From: Candidatus Rokuibacteriota bacterium
GTDB lineage: Bacteria > Methylomirabilota > Methylomirabilia > Rokubacteriales > CSP1-6
DNA length: 64,000 nucleotides
Assembly: GCA_003220225.1 (NCBI GenBank)
Contig: QHRU01000035.1
Span: 124,001 to 188,000 of the forward strand
Direction: 5' to 3'
The translations under genes and the position numbers were made by a program. The notes beneath the pieces were generated by a model that saw nothing but the letters and a program-made list of their open reading frames with translations, was not told where the DNA came from and ran no database searches. Below are positions 25,205-33,282 of this stretch, piece by piece (within the stretch, counting starts at the first letter, position 1; each line of letters opens with the position of its first letter).

Positions 25205-26124
25205 TGCGCATCGCCGTCGTCGGCGCGGGCGGGGTGGGCGGCTACTTCGGCGCCAAGCTGGCGCGCTCGGGGGAGTCGGTCGTCGTCCTCGCGCGCGGCG
25301 CGCATCTGGAGGCGATCCGGCGCGATGGCCTGCGCGTGCGCTCCGCGGTGGAGGGCGAGTTCACCGCCAAGGTTGACGCCGTCGACTCGTTCGCGGGTCA
25401 GCCGGCCGTGGACATGGCGCTCTTCTGCGTGAAGTCGTTCGACACGCGCACCGCCGCCGGGACGCTGCGGCCGGTGCTGGGGCCGGACACCGGCGTGGTG
25501 TCGCTGCAGAACGGCGTCGACAACGAGGAGATCCTCGACGAGGTGCTCGGCGCCGGCCGGGCGCTGGGCGGCGCCGCGTTCGTCTTCACGACCATCGAGT
25601 CGCCCGGCGTCATCGCGCACACGCTGCTGGGGCGGATCGTGTTCGGGGAGCTGGACGGCCGGGTGAGCGAGCGCGCCACGCGCCTGCGCGACGCGCTGGC
25701 GCGGGCCGGCGTACCGGTGGAGCTCTCCACCGACGTCCGCCGTGTGCTCTGGGAGAAATATCTGTTGATCAGCGCCCAGGCCGGGACGACCGCGCTCACG
25801 CGGGCGCCGATCGGGGTGATCCGCGAGACGCCCGAGACGTGGCGGATGTACCGGCGCATCGTCGAGGAGCTGGCGGCGGTGGCGCGCGCTGCCGGCGTCG
25901 CGCTCCCGGACGACGTGGTCGAACGCATCATGAAAGGCGCGGCGGGGCTGGCGCCGACCGCGTTCTCCTCGCTCCACCACGACCTCGTCCACGGTCGCCG
26001 CCTCGAGCTGGAGGCGCTGCACGGCCACGCCGTCCGTCTGGGCGAGCGCCTCGGCGTGCCCACGCCGACCGTCTTCGCGGTCTACGCCGCCCTCAAGCCG
26101 CACGCGGCGGGGAGCCGCGGCTGA
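25204..26124 (+). CDS. panE: 2-dehydropantoate 2-reductase family (ketopantoate reductase)
   Basis: 306 residues. The NADP Rossmann motif is RIAVVGAGGVGGYFGAKLA; FCVKSFDT, SLQNGVDNEE, GAAFVFTTIESPGVI and the catalytic Lys in LWEKYLLISAQAGTTAL follow, and LHHDLVHGRRLELEALHG is the C-terminal signature. PanE reduces ketopantoate to pantoate for CoA synthesis; some paralogs act on other 2-keto acids. Start ATG 25204 overlaps the corA stop; the track start (GTG 25198) would add two residues. Confidence 0.88.
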   Translation: MRIAVVGAGGVGGYFGAKLARSGESVVVLARGAHLEAIRRDGLRVRSAVEGEFTAKVDAVDSFAGQPAVDMALFCVKSFDTRTAAGTLRPVLGPDTGVVSLQNGVDNEEILDEVLGAGRALGGAAFVFTTIESPGVIAHTLLGRIVFGELDGRVSERATRLRDALARAGVPVELSTDVRRVLWEKYLLISAQAGTTALTRAPIGVIRETPETWRMYRRIVEELAAVARAAGVALPDDVVERIMKGAAGLAPTAFSSLHHDLVHGRRLELEALHGHAVRLGERLGVPTPTVFAVYAALKPHAAGSRG

Positions 26125-27839
26125 CCCCTGCCGCTCACGCCGTCGCGCGCGCCGCCCTGCGGTATCGCGCGCGCTATGCGACCGGCGCGTTCTGTCTGGT
26201 CGCGGCCACCGGCTTCTCGCTGGCCATCCCGTGGACGGTCAAGCACGCGATCGACGCGCTGGCGCGCGAGGGCGCCGCCGCCGCCCTCGGCGGTTACGTG
26301 GGCCTGATCCTGGCGCTGGCCGCGGCCAACGGCGTGACGCGGCTGGGCTCGCGGTTCGCGATCCTCGGCGCGGGCCAGCGCGTCGAGGCCGACCTGCGCG
26401 ATCAGCTCTACGCCGCGCTCCAGACGTTCCCGCCCGAGCTCTTCGCGCGTCACTCGACGGGCGATCTCATGACGCGCGCCTCGAGCGACGTCTCCGCCGT
26501 GCGGAGCCTGGTCGGCTTCGGCGTGGTGAGCCTCTTCAGCACCACGCTCGCCTTCGGCGGCGCGCTGGCCGCGATGCTCGCGGTGGACCCGTGGCTCACC
26601 GCGTGCGCGATGGCCGCGATGCCCGTGCTCGTCTTGCTGGCGCGGCGCTTCAACGTGTCGCTCAACGAGCGCACACAGGCCATGCAGGAGCAGCTCGGCA
26701 CGCTCTCGGGGCGCGTCCAGGAGACGCTGGCCGGCATGGCCGCCGTGCGTGCGTACACGATGGAGCGGCGCGCGGCCGCCGCCTTCGCCGAGGCCAACCG
26801 CACGCTGCTCGAGCGCAGCGTCGCGGTGGCGGCCATCCAGGCCCGATTCACGCCCCTCATGTCGCTCATCGCCGGCGCCGGCGTCCTCGTCGTGATCTGG
26901 GTGGGCGGGCTCGACGTGGCCGCGGGGCGGATCACGCTCGGCGACCTCGTGGCCTTCAACGGATACCTCGCCTACCTCGCGTGGCCGACGGTGGCGCTGG
27001 GGCTCACCCTCTCGGTGGTGCGCCGCGGCCTCACCTCGATGGAACGGATCCAGGAGATCGTCACCGCCGCGCGGCCCGCGCCGGCCGAGGCGGCGCCGCT
27101 CGCGGCTCCGCCGTCGCTGGCATTCGAGGACCTCACGTGGGGCTACCCCGGCCGCAGCGCCGCGCTGAGCGGCGTCACGTTCTCGGTGGCGCCGGGGGGC
27201 ATGGTCGCGGTGGTCGGCCCGACGGGGGCCGGAAAGACGACACTCGGCCTGCTGCTCGCGCGGCTCTGGGAGCCGCCGCCGGGCACGGTGTTCGTCGGCG
27301 GGCGCGACGTCACGACGCTGCCGCTGGCCACGCTGCGCGCCACCGTCGGCTGGGTGCCGCAGGAGGCCTTCCTCTTCTCGCGCTCGATCGAGGACAACGT
27401 CACGCTCGGCCGCGCCGGCCTCGACGTCGCCGCCGCCGCCCGCGAAGCCGCGGTGGACGCGGAAGTCGCCGCCTTCTCCGGCGGCTACGCCACCATCGTC
27501 GGCGAGCGCGGGCTCACCGTGTCGGGCGGCCAGCGCCAGCGGTTGGCGCTGGCGCGCGCGCTGGCCGGCCGGCCGCGCATCCTCGTCCTCGACGACGTCT
27601 TCGCGAGCGTGGATACGGTGACGGAGGACGCCATCGTGCGCACCCTGCGCGCCTCCGGCCTGACCATACTCGTCGCGACCCATCGCCTGCGTGTCGCGCA
27701 GGCCGCGGATCGCATCGTGGTCCTGGACGGCGGGCGGCTGGTGGCGAGCGGCGATCACCCGAGCCTGCTCGCAGCCGGCGGGCTCTACGCGCGGCTCTGG
27801 CGCCGGCAGCAGCTCGAGGAGCAGATCGCGCGTGCCTGA
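26121..27839 (+). CDS. ABC transporter, fused permease-ATPase (first of a pair)
   Basis: 572-residue type IV ABC exporter half. TM1 is ATGAFCLVAATGFSLAIPW; the ATPase domain has GPTGAGKTTLGLLL (Walker A), WVPQEAFLFSRSI (Q-loop), LTVSGGQRQRLALARALAG (signature), ILVLDDVFASVD (Walker B, with Asp-Asp in place of the usual Asp-Glu) and ATHRLR (H-loop). Together with the next gene it would form a heterodimer in which this half has a degenerate catalytic Glu. No ATG, GTG or TTG exists between the upstream stop and the end of TM1, so CTG 26121, overlapping the panE TGA (CTGA), is the likely start. Substrate unknown. Confidence 0.87.
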   Translation: MTPAAHAVARAALRYRARYATGAFCLVAATGFSLAIPWTVKHAIDALAREGAAAALGGYVGLILALAAANGVTRLGSRFAILGAGQRVEADLRDQLYAALQTFPPELFARHSTGDLMTRASSDVSAVRSLVGFGVVSLFSTTLAFGGALAAMLAVDPWLTACAMAAMPVLVLLARRFNVSLNERTQAMQEQLGTLSGRVQETLAGMAAVRAYTMERRAAAAFAEANRTLLERSVAVAAIQARFTPLMSLIAGAGVLVVIWVGGLDVAAGRITLGDLVAFNGYLAYLAWPTVALGLTLSVVRRGLTSMERIQEIVTAARPAPAEAAPLAAPPSLAFEDLTWGYPGRSAALSGVTFSVAPGGMVAVVGPTGAGKTTLGLLLARLWEPPPGTVFVGGRDVTTLPLATLRATVGWVPQEAFLFSRSIEDNVTLGRAGLDVAAAAREAAVDAEVAAFSGGYATIVGERGLTVSGGQRQRLALARALAGRPRILVLDDVFASVDTVTEDAIVRTLRASGLTILVATHRLRVAQAADRIVVLDGGRLVASGDHPSLLAAGGLYARLWRRQQLEEQIARA

Positions 27840-29649
27840 GCGCGGCTCGCTCGACCACGACGAGGTCCTCGGCCGCGCCTTCGACCGCCGGCTGGCGCGG
27901 CGCCTGTGGGCCGCGGCCCGCGCCCAGCGGCCGCTCCTCTACGGAACGCTGGCCCTGTTCCCCGCGATCGCGCTGGCAGAGCTGGCCCAGCCCTATCTGA
28001 TGAAGGTCGCGATCGACGATCACATTCTCGCGGGGGACTGGCTCGGGCTCTCGGTGACGGCCGCCGCCTACGCGGGCACGCTCGGCGTCCTCTATGCGCT
28101 GCGCAGCCTCGAGGGCTATCTGATGGCGCTCGTCGGCCAGCGCGTCACCCACGACCTCCGCGAGGCGCTCTTCGGCCACCTCCTGCGCCTGGAGGCCGGG
28201 TTCTACGACCGCAATCCCGTCGGGCGCCTGATGACTCGCGTGCTCAACGACGTCGAGGCCGTCAGCGAGGCGTTCACGAGCGGCCTGCTGGCCATCGCGG
28301 CTGACGTCATCACGCTGGCCGGCGTCGTGGCCGTGATGCTCTGGATGGACTGGCGGCTGGCGCTGGTGACGTTCGCCATCGTGCCCCTGCTGGCGGCCGT
28401 GGCCGCGTACTTCCGCATCCGCGCGCGCGACGCCTACCGCGAGGCGCGGCGGCGCCTCGCGACCTTGAACGCGTTCCTTCAAGAATCACTTCAAGGCGTC
28501 ACCGTCGTCCAGCTCTTCGCGCGCGAGCGCCACGAGCACGCCATCTTCCGGCGGCTCAACGACGACTATCGCCGGGCGCTCTTCAATTCCACCGTCTTCG
28601 AGGCCTCGCTCTACTCCTCGGTGGAGGCGCTCGGCGCAGTCGCGCTGGCCCTGCTGATCTGGTACGGCGGCGGCCAGATCGGCGCGGGCGCGCTCACGTT
28701 CGGGGCGCTCGTCGCCTTCATCCAGTACACCAACCGCTTCTTCCTGCCCATCCGCGACCTCGGGGCCAAGTACACGGTGATGCAGTCGGCCATGGCGTCG
28801 GCGGAGAGGATCTTCGGGCTGCTGGATCGCGAGCCGACGATCGTGGCTCCGGAGGCCCGGTCTGTCGTCCCGGAGCCGCGGTCTTCCGTTCCGGCCATCG
28901 AGTTCCAGAGCGTCTGGTTCGCGTACGACGGCGATGCGTACGTCCTCCGCGACTGCACGTTCCGCGTGGCGGCCGGCGAGCACGTCGGCCTCGTCGGCGC
29001 GACGGGCGAGGGCAAGTCCACGTGCGCGCGCCTGCTCATCCGCGCCTACGACGTCACGCGCGGCCGCGTGCTGGTGGATGGCGTGGACGTGCGCGACTGG
29101 GATCTCGAGCGCCTGCGGCGGCGCGTGGGCACCGTGTTCCAGGACACGGTGCTCTTCACCGGTACCGTCGCCGACAACGTCACCCTCGGCGCGCCCGTCG
29201 AGCCCGACGCGCTCGGCCACGCGCTCGAGGCGGCGCGCGCGCGCGACTTCGTGGACGCGCTGCCGCGACGACGCGACGAGCCGCTGGGCGAGCGCGGCGC
29301 GAATCTCTCGCACGGCCAGCGTCAGCTGCTGGCCATCGCGCGGGCGCTCGTGTACAATCCCGCAATCCTCGTTCTCGACGAAGCGACCTCGAGCGTCGAT
29401 CCGGAATCGGAATGGAGAATCCGCGAGGCCATGCAGCGACTCCTGACCGGCCGCACCAGCATCACGATCGCCCACCGGCTGTCGACGGTTCAGCACGCCG
29501 ACCGCATCCTCGTCCTGCATCGCGGGCGCGTGCACGAGGAGGGGACGCACGCGGCGCTCGTGCGCGGCGGCGGGCTCTACGCGCGGCTCTGGGAGCTGGG
29601 CCTCGCGGCGCCGGACGGAACGGGGAGCAACGCAGCGCCGGCGCGCTGA
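27832..29649 (+). CDS. ABC transporter, fused permease-ATPase (second of a pair)
   Basis: 605 residues. Six-helix exporter domain starting with RPLLYGTLALFPAIALAELAQPYLMKVAIDD, then an ATPase with GATGEGKSTCARLL (Walker A), TVFQDTVLFTGTV, GANLSHGQRQLLAIARALV (signature), ILVLDEATSSVDPESE (canonical Walker B and catalytic Glu) and IAHRLST. It pairs with the preceding half-transporter, as in MdlAB, BmrCD or TmrAB, giving one degenerate and one intact site. Start GTG 27832 overlaps the first half by 8 bases. Its stop overlaps an apparent CTG start (CTGA) of the next gene. Confidence 0.92.
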   Translation: MPERGSLDHDEVLGRAFDRRLARRLWAAARAQRPLLYGTLALFPAIALAELAQPYLMKVAIDDHILAGDWLGLSVTAAAYAGTLGVLYALRSLEGYLMALVGQRVTHDLREALFGHLLRLEAGFYDRNPVGRLMTRVLNDVEAVSEAFTSGLLAIAADVITLAGVVAVMLWMDWRLALVTFAIVPLLAAVAAYFRIRARDAYREARRRLATLNAFLQESLQGVTVVQLFARERHEHAIFRRLNDDYRRALFNSTVFEASLYSSVEALGAVALALLIWYGGGQIGAGALTFGALVAFIQYTNRFFLPIRDLGAKYTVMQSAMASAERIFGLLDREPTIVAPEARSVVPEPRSSVPAIEFQSVWFAYDGDAYVLRDCTFRVAAGEHVGLVGATGEGKSTCARLLIRAYDVTRGRVLVDGVDVRDWDLERLRRRVGTVFQDTVLFTGTVADNVTLGAPVEPDALGHALEAARARDFVDALPRRRDEPLGERGANLSHGQRQLLAIARALVYNPAILVLDEATSSVDPESEWRIREAMQRLLTGRTSITIAHRLSTVQHADRILVLHRGRVHEEGTHAALVRGGGLYARLWELGLAAPDGTGSNAAPAR

Positions 29650-29942
29650 CGTTCCGGCGCGCGGTCTATCGGTTCGTGCGCCGGGTGCCGCGCGGCTTCG
29701 TGGTCACGTACGGACAGGTCGCGGCGATGGTCGGGGCGCCGCGCTCGGCGCGCGCGGTCGGGGGCGCGATGCGACACTGCCCCGACGACGTGCCGTGGCA
29801 TCGCGTGGTCAACGCGCAGGGCCGGATCAGCCGCCGCCGGCCGGAGGCGGGGATGCTCACGCAGCGCATCCGGCTCGAGCAGGAGGGCGTCGCGCTGCGG
29901 CGCGGGCGCGTGCGGCTCGACCGGTACCGCTGGGAAGGATAG
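29646..29942 (+). CDS. Alkyltransferase-like (ATL/MGMT-fold) DNA-binding protein
   Basis: 98 residues of the MGMT DNA-binding fold: [31 protein letters not shown] and [14 protein letters not shown]. The active-site Cys of MGMT (PCHRV) is replaced by Trp (PWHRV), which is the definition of ATL proteins that bind O6-alkylguanine and flag it for nucleotide excision repair. Standard start codons would delete the first helix ([13 protein letters not shown]), so CTG 29646 overlapping the ABC gene stop (CTGA) is proposed; GTG codons a few residues on are the alternative. uvrB and uvrC are elsewhere in the window. Confidence 0.82.
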   Translation: MTFRRAVYRFVRRVPRGFVVTYGQVAAMVGAPRSARAVGGAMRHCPDDVPWHRVVNAQGRISRRRPEAGMLTQRIRLEQEGVALRRGRVRLDRYRWEG

Positions 29943-29952
29943 GAGCGAGGCG

Positions 29953-30972
29953 ATGCGACTGGCCCTGAGCCTGAACTACTCGGGCGCGAACCTCGCCCTC
30001 GACGTCGACCGTGTCCTCGAGGCCGAGCGGCTGGGGTACGACTCCATCTGGACGGCCGAGGCCTACGGCTCGGACGCCGTGTCGCCGGCGGCGTGGGTGG
30101 CCGCGCGCACGATGCGCGTCCACGTGGGCACCGGCATCATGCAGATCCCCGCGCGGACGCCGGCGATGACGGCCATGACCGCGATGACGCTCGACGCGCT
30201 CTCCGGTGGCCGCTTCCGGCTCGGCCTCGGGGTCTCGGGGCCGCAGGTGGTCGAGGGCTGGCATGGCCAGCCGTTCGGCAAGCCACTCGTCAAGACGCGC
30301 GAGTACGTCGAGATCGTGCGCGCGATCCTCCGGCGGGAGAAGCCGCTCGAGTTCCGCGGCGAGTACTACCAGATCCCGTACGCGGGACCGAACGCCACCG
30401 GCCTCGGCAAGCCGCTGAAGTCCATCCTGCACGGCCGCGCCTCGCTGCCGATCTACCTGGCTGCGGTCGGGCCCAAGAACGTCGCGCTCGCCGCCGAGAT
30501 CGCCGACGGCTGGATCCCGGTGTTCTTCTCGGCGCGCCGCAGCCGGATGTTCCGCGAGTGGCTCGACGAGGGCTTCAAGGCCGGCGGCCGCTCGCCGCAG
30601 GGATTCGACGTCATGCCGATGGTCGCGGTCGTCGCCGGCCCCGACGTCGCGGCGTGCCGCGCCGTCGTCAAGCCGCGCCTCGCGCTCTACGTCGGCGGCA
30701 TGGGCGCGCGCGGGCGGAACTTCTACAACGACATCGCGCGTCGCTACGGCTACGAGGACGCGGCGAAGACCATCCAGGACCACTACCTGGCGGGCCGGAA
30801 GGCGGAGGCGGAGGCGGCGGTGCCGGACGCGCTGGTGGACGAGGTGGCGCTCTGCGGGCCGAAGGAGCGCATCCGCGAGCAGCTCGCCGAGTGGAAGGGA
30901 TCGGGCGTGACGACGCTGCTGGTCACCGGGGACGCGGTCGCCGTCCGCACGCTGGCCGAGCTGGCGCTCTAG
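29953..30972 (+). CDS. LLM-class flavin-dependent oxidoreductase (F420-type)
   Basis: 339-residue luciferase-like monooxygenase fold. Start [15 protein letters not shown], then [64 protein letters not shown] and [25 protein letters not shown]. This pattern is typical of F420-dependent members (methylene-H4MPT reductase or hydride-transfer oxidoreductases), common in Rokubacteria- and actinobacteria-like genomes. Substrate unknown. ATG 29953 follows GGATAGGAGCGAGG. The following SDR gene is 17 bases downstream, probably one operon. Confidence 0.87.
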   Translation: MRLALSLNYSGANLALDVDRVLEAERLGYDSIWTAEAYGSDAVSPAAWVAARTMRVHVGTGIMQIPARTPAMTAMTAMTLDALSGGRFRLGLGVSGPQVVEGWHGQPFGKPLVKTREYVEIVRAILRREKPLEFRGEYYQIPYAGPNATGLGKPLKSILHGRASLPIYLAAVGPKNVALAAEIADGWIPVFFSARRSRMFREWLDEGFKAGGRSPQGFDVMPMVAVVAGPDVAACRAVVKPRLALYVGGMGARGRNFYNDIARRYGYEDAAKTIQDHYLAGRKAEAEAAVPDALVDEVALCGPKERIREQLAEWKGSGVTTLLVTGDAVAVRTLAELAL

Positions 30973-30989
30973 AGACGCGGGGGAACGCG

Positions 30990-31751
30990 ATGAGACTACG
31001 AGACAAGGTCGCGATCGTGACGGGCGCGGGGTCGGGGATCGGCGCGGCGGCGGCGGTGGCGATGGCCGCGGAGGGTGCGCGCGTGCTCGTGGCGGACATC
31101 AACGAGGCCGGCGCGAAGGCGACCGTGCAGAGGATCGAAGGCGCGCGCGGCCAGGCCATCGCGCTGACCGCCGACGTCACGCGCGCCGCCGACAACCAGG
31201 CGCTGGTCGAGCGCGCGACGGCGGCGTGGGGCCGGCTCGACGTCTTCTTCGCCAACGCCGGCGTCCCGCAGTGGAAGACGGACGTCGAGGAGGTCGACGA
31301 GAAGACCTTCGACACGATCTTCGACGTCAACGTGAAGGGCGTGTACCTCGGCGCGAAGTACGCGCTGCCCGTGATGAAGCGCGCCGGGCGCGGCGTCTTC
31401 CTGATCACCGCGTCGACGGCGGCCATCCGCCCGCGCCCGGGCGGGCAGATCTACGCCGCGTCGAAGGGCGCCGTGGTCACGCTGGCCAAGGCGCTGGCCC
31501 TCGAGGCGGCGCCGCACGGCGTGCGCGTGGTGGCCATCGCGCCCGTGGCCACGCACACGCCGATGCTGCCGACCTTCATGGGCAAGCAGCAGGTGGACGC
31601 CGAGGGGCTGGCGCGCTACGAGCAGACGGTGCCGCTCGGCCGGCTCAACCAGCCGGAGGACATCGCGCACGCCGCGGTCTTCCTCGCCTCCGACGAGGCC
31701 GCCATGATCACGGGCAGTGTGCTCGAAGTCGACGGGGGGCGCTGCATCTGA
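30990..31751 (+). CDS. Short-chain dehydrogenase/reductase
   Basis: 253-residue classical SDR: VTGAGSGIGAAAAVAMA (TGxxxGIG), ADVTRAADN, VFFANAGVP (NAG), the catalytic Ser in FLITASTAA, YAASKGAVV (YxxxK) and the C-terminal ITGSVLEVDGGRCI. It closely resembles glucose-1-dehydrogenase/FabG-like family members with NAD(P). Start ATG 30990, after GGGGGAACG. Its neighbour LLM enzyme suggests a shared redox pathway, but nothing identifies the substrate. Confidence 0.9.
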   Translation: MRLRDKVAIVTGAGSGIGAAAAVAMAAEGARVLVADINEAGAKATVQRIEGARGQAIALTADVTRAADNQALVERATAAWGRLDVFFANAGVPQWKTDVEEVDEKTFDTIFDVNVKGVYLGAKYALPVMKRAGRGVFLITASTAAIRPRPGGQIYAASKGAVVTLAKALALEAAPHGVRVVAIAPVATHTPMLPTFMGKQQVDAEGLARYEQTVPLGRLNQPEDIAHAAVFLASDEAAMITGSVLEVDGGRCI

Positions 31752-31872
31752 GCCTCGTGATACTTCCGTCCTTCTTATGTGCCGTCGGGGCGCCTTCGCA
31801 GGGCGACCCACGCAGGCTCGCCTCGCCCTCGGCTGCGGCTCGCACCACGGCCCGACGGTCGGCGAAACCCCG

Positions 31873-32811
31873 GTGAGAGTCATTCCTCTCGCCGCCGAGT
31901 CGCTCGGGGTCCGCTCGATGGCCACCTACGTCGAGGCGGGGGACCTCGGGATCCTCATCGATCCCGGCGCGACCCTCGCGCCGGCGCGCTGGGGGCTGCC
32001 CCCGGCCGACGCGGAGTGGCAGGCGCTGCGGCGCGCCAACGATCGCATCTCCGCGTACGCCGCGCGCGCCCGCCTCATCTTCGTCAGCCACTACCACGAC
32101 GATCACTTCCGCAGCGATCCCGTCACCTACGCGGGCCACACCGTCCTCGCGAAGGACCCGCGGCGCATGATCGCCGGGGCCCAGGCGCGCCGGGGCCTCG
32201 CGCTGTGGAAGGCGCTGGAGGGCCAGGCGACCGTAGAGTCGGCGGATGGCTGGCGGCGGCGCGACGGCGCCGTCGAGCTGTCCGTGTCGCCGCCGCTGCC
32301 CCACGGCGTCGACGGCACATCGCTCGGTCACGTGGTGGGCCTGGCCGTGTGCGATCTGGTGCAGCGCGAGCGCTTCGTGTTCGCCTCCGACGTGCAGGGA
32401 CCGCTCTCCTCGGTGGCGGCGGCGTGGCTCATCCAGCAGCGGCCGACGCTCCTCTATCTCTCGGGGCCGCCGTCCTACGTCGAGCGCGAGCTGCCGGCGG
32501 GGGCGGTGCAGCGCGGCGTCGACAATCTCCGGCGCGTGCTCGACGCGACGGGCTGCCGCGCGATCATGGACCACCACGCGCTGCGCGACCCCGGCTTCGC
32601 CGCGCGCTTCGAGCCGCTCTGGAGCACCGGGCGTGTGGTGACCGCGGCCGCGCACCTCGGGCTGCCGGCGGTGCCGCTCGAGGCGCAGCGCCGCGCGCTG
32701 TGGAGCGACGCGCGCAAGCCGCCGGCGCCCGTGCGGCGGACGGTCGAGACGGGCGATGCTATCATGACTCGCTCGAAACGCACTTTCGCCAGAAGGGGGA
32801 ACGCTCAGTGA
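31873..32811 (+). CDS. UPF0282-like metallo-beta-lactamase-fold hydrolase
   Basis: 312 residues. The N-terminus VIPLAAESLGVRSMATYVEA with ILIDPGATLAPARWGLPP is the hallmark of UPF0282, a family I know chiefly from archaea. The MBL metal site is FVSHYHDDHF (HxHxDH-like), with LGHVVGLAVCDL, FVFASDVQGPL and MDHHALRDPGF providing later ligands. Function is not established. Start GTG 31873 is where homology begins; the track start 31717 lies in the SDR gene. The stop overlaps the GTG of the peroxiredoxin gene (GTGA). Confidence 0.8.
   Translation: MRVIPLAAESLGVRSMATYVEAGDLGILIDPGATLAPARWGLPPADAEWQALRRANDRISAYAARARLIFVSHYHDDHFRSDPVTYAGHTVLAKDPRRMIAGAQARRGLALWKALEGQATVESADGWRRRDGAVELSVSPPLPHGVDGTSLGHVVGLAVCDLVQRERFVFASDVQGPLSSVAAAWLIQQRPTLLYLSGPPSYVERELPAGAVQRGVDNLRRVLDATGCRAIMDHHALRDPGFAARFEPLWSTGRVVTAAAHLGLPAVPLEAQRRALWSDARKPPAPVRRTVETGDAIMTRSKRTFARRGNAQ
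32760..32765 (+). promoter_or_regulatory. Extended -10 (TGcTATCAT) upstream of the peroxiredoxin
   Basis: TATCAT preceded by TGC lies within the 3' end of the UPF0282 gene, 42 bases before GTG 32808. It would give a leader of about 35 nt that contains the AAGGGGGA ribosome site, so the peroxiredoxin may be expressed both alone and with the upstream gene. Confidence 0.4.
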
Positions 32812-33272
32812 CGGATCAAAAGACGCTCAACGTGGGCGACCAGGCGCCGGCCTTCACGCTGAAGACCATCGGCATGAAGGACGTGAGCCTGGGCGACTAC
32901 AAGGGAAAGAACGTCGTCCTGCTGTTCTATCCGCTGGACTGGACGCCGGGCTGAAGCAAGTGCATGCCGGCCTTCGACAAGCGCATCGGCGACTTCGACA
33001 AGGCCAATACCCAGGTGCTGGGTATCTCCACCGACAGCCCCTTCAGCCACGACAACTGGGCGAAGTCCGTCGGCATCAGCCACTACCCGCTGCTGTCCGA
33101 CATGCAGCGCAGCGTGGCGAAGGACTACGGCATCCACATGGCCGAGATGAACATCAACAGCCGGGCGACCTTCATCGTCGACAGGACCGGCAAGGTCCGC
33201 TTCGCCGAGAAGTACGGCAAGGGTGAGCTGCCAGATCCAGACAAAATTCTGGCCGAGGTCAAGAAGCTGTAA
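32808..33272 (+). CDS. Thioredoxin-fold peroxiredoxin, candidate selenoprotein (in-frame TGA = Sec49)
   Basis: 154 residues if TGA 32952-32954 is read as Sec. The ORF track splits it into a false upstream ORF ending at 32954 and a downstream ORF starting at ATG 32964. The N-terminal part is VGDQAPAFTLKTI, then VVLLFYPLDWTPG followed by the TGA; the normal peroxiredoxin motif is PxDxTxxC, so Sec49 replaces the peroxidatic Cys. After it come SKCMPAF (UxxC with Cys52), LGISTDSPFSHDNWAKSVG, YPLLSDMQRSVAKDYGI and ATFIVDRTGKVRFAEKYG, an intact AhpC/TSA domain. GTG 32808 is preceded by AAGGGGGA and overlaps the upstream stop. A hairpin follows the TGA. Selenocysteine peroxiredoxins are known in other bacteria, and the enzyme would reduce peroxides. 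Confidence 0.86.
32966..32990 (+). promoter_or_regulatory. Candidate bacterial SECIS element after TGA 32952
   Basis: GCCG (32966-32969) pairs with CGGC (32987-32990), AT bulges on the 3' side, GC pairs with GC, one C bulges, and CTT pairs with AAG, closed by loop CGAC (32975-32978). The loop starts 21 nt after the TGA and has G second, nearly the same geometry as at 11862. The stem is interrupted, so it is weaker than the first element. Confidence 0.5.
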
Positions 33273-33282
33273 CCGCCGGCGC

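Noticed and set aside
32952-32954. Two separate ORFs (31779-32954 and 32964-33272) instead of one peroxiredoxin
   Set aside because: Each holds only half of one AhpC/TSA domain in the same frame, and the first ORF start lies inside neighbouring genes; one gene with Sec49 explains both.
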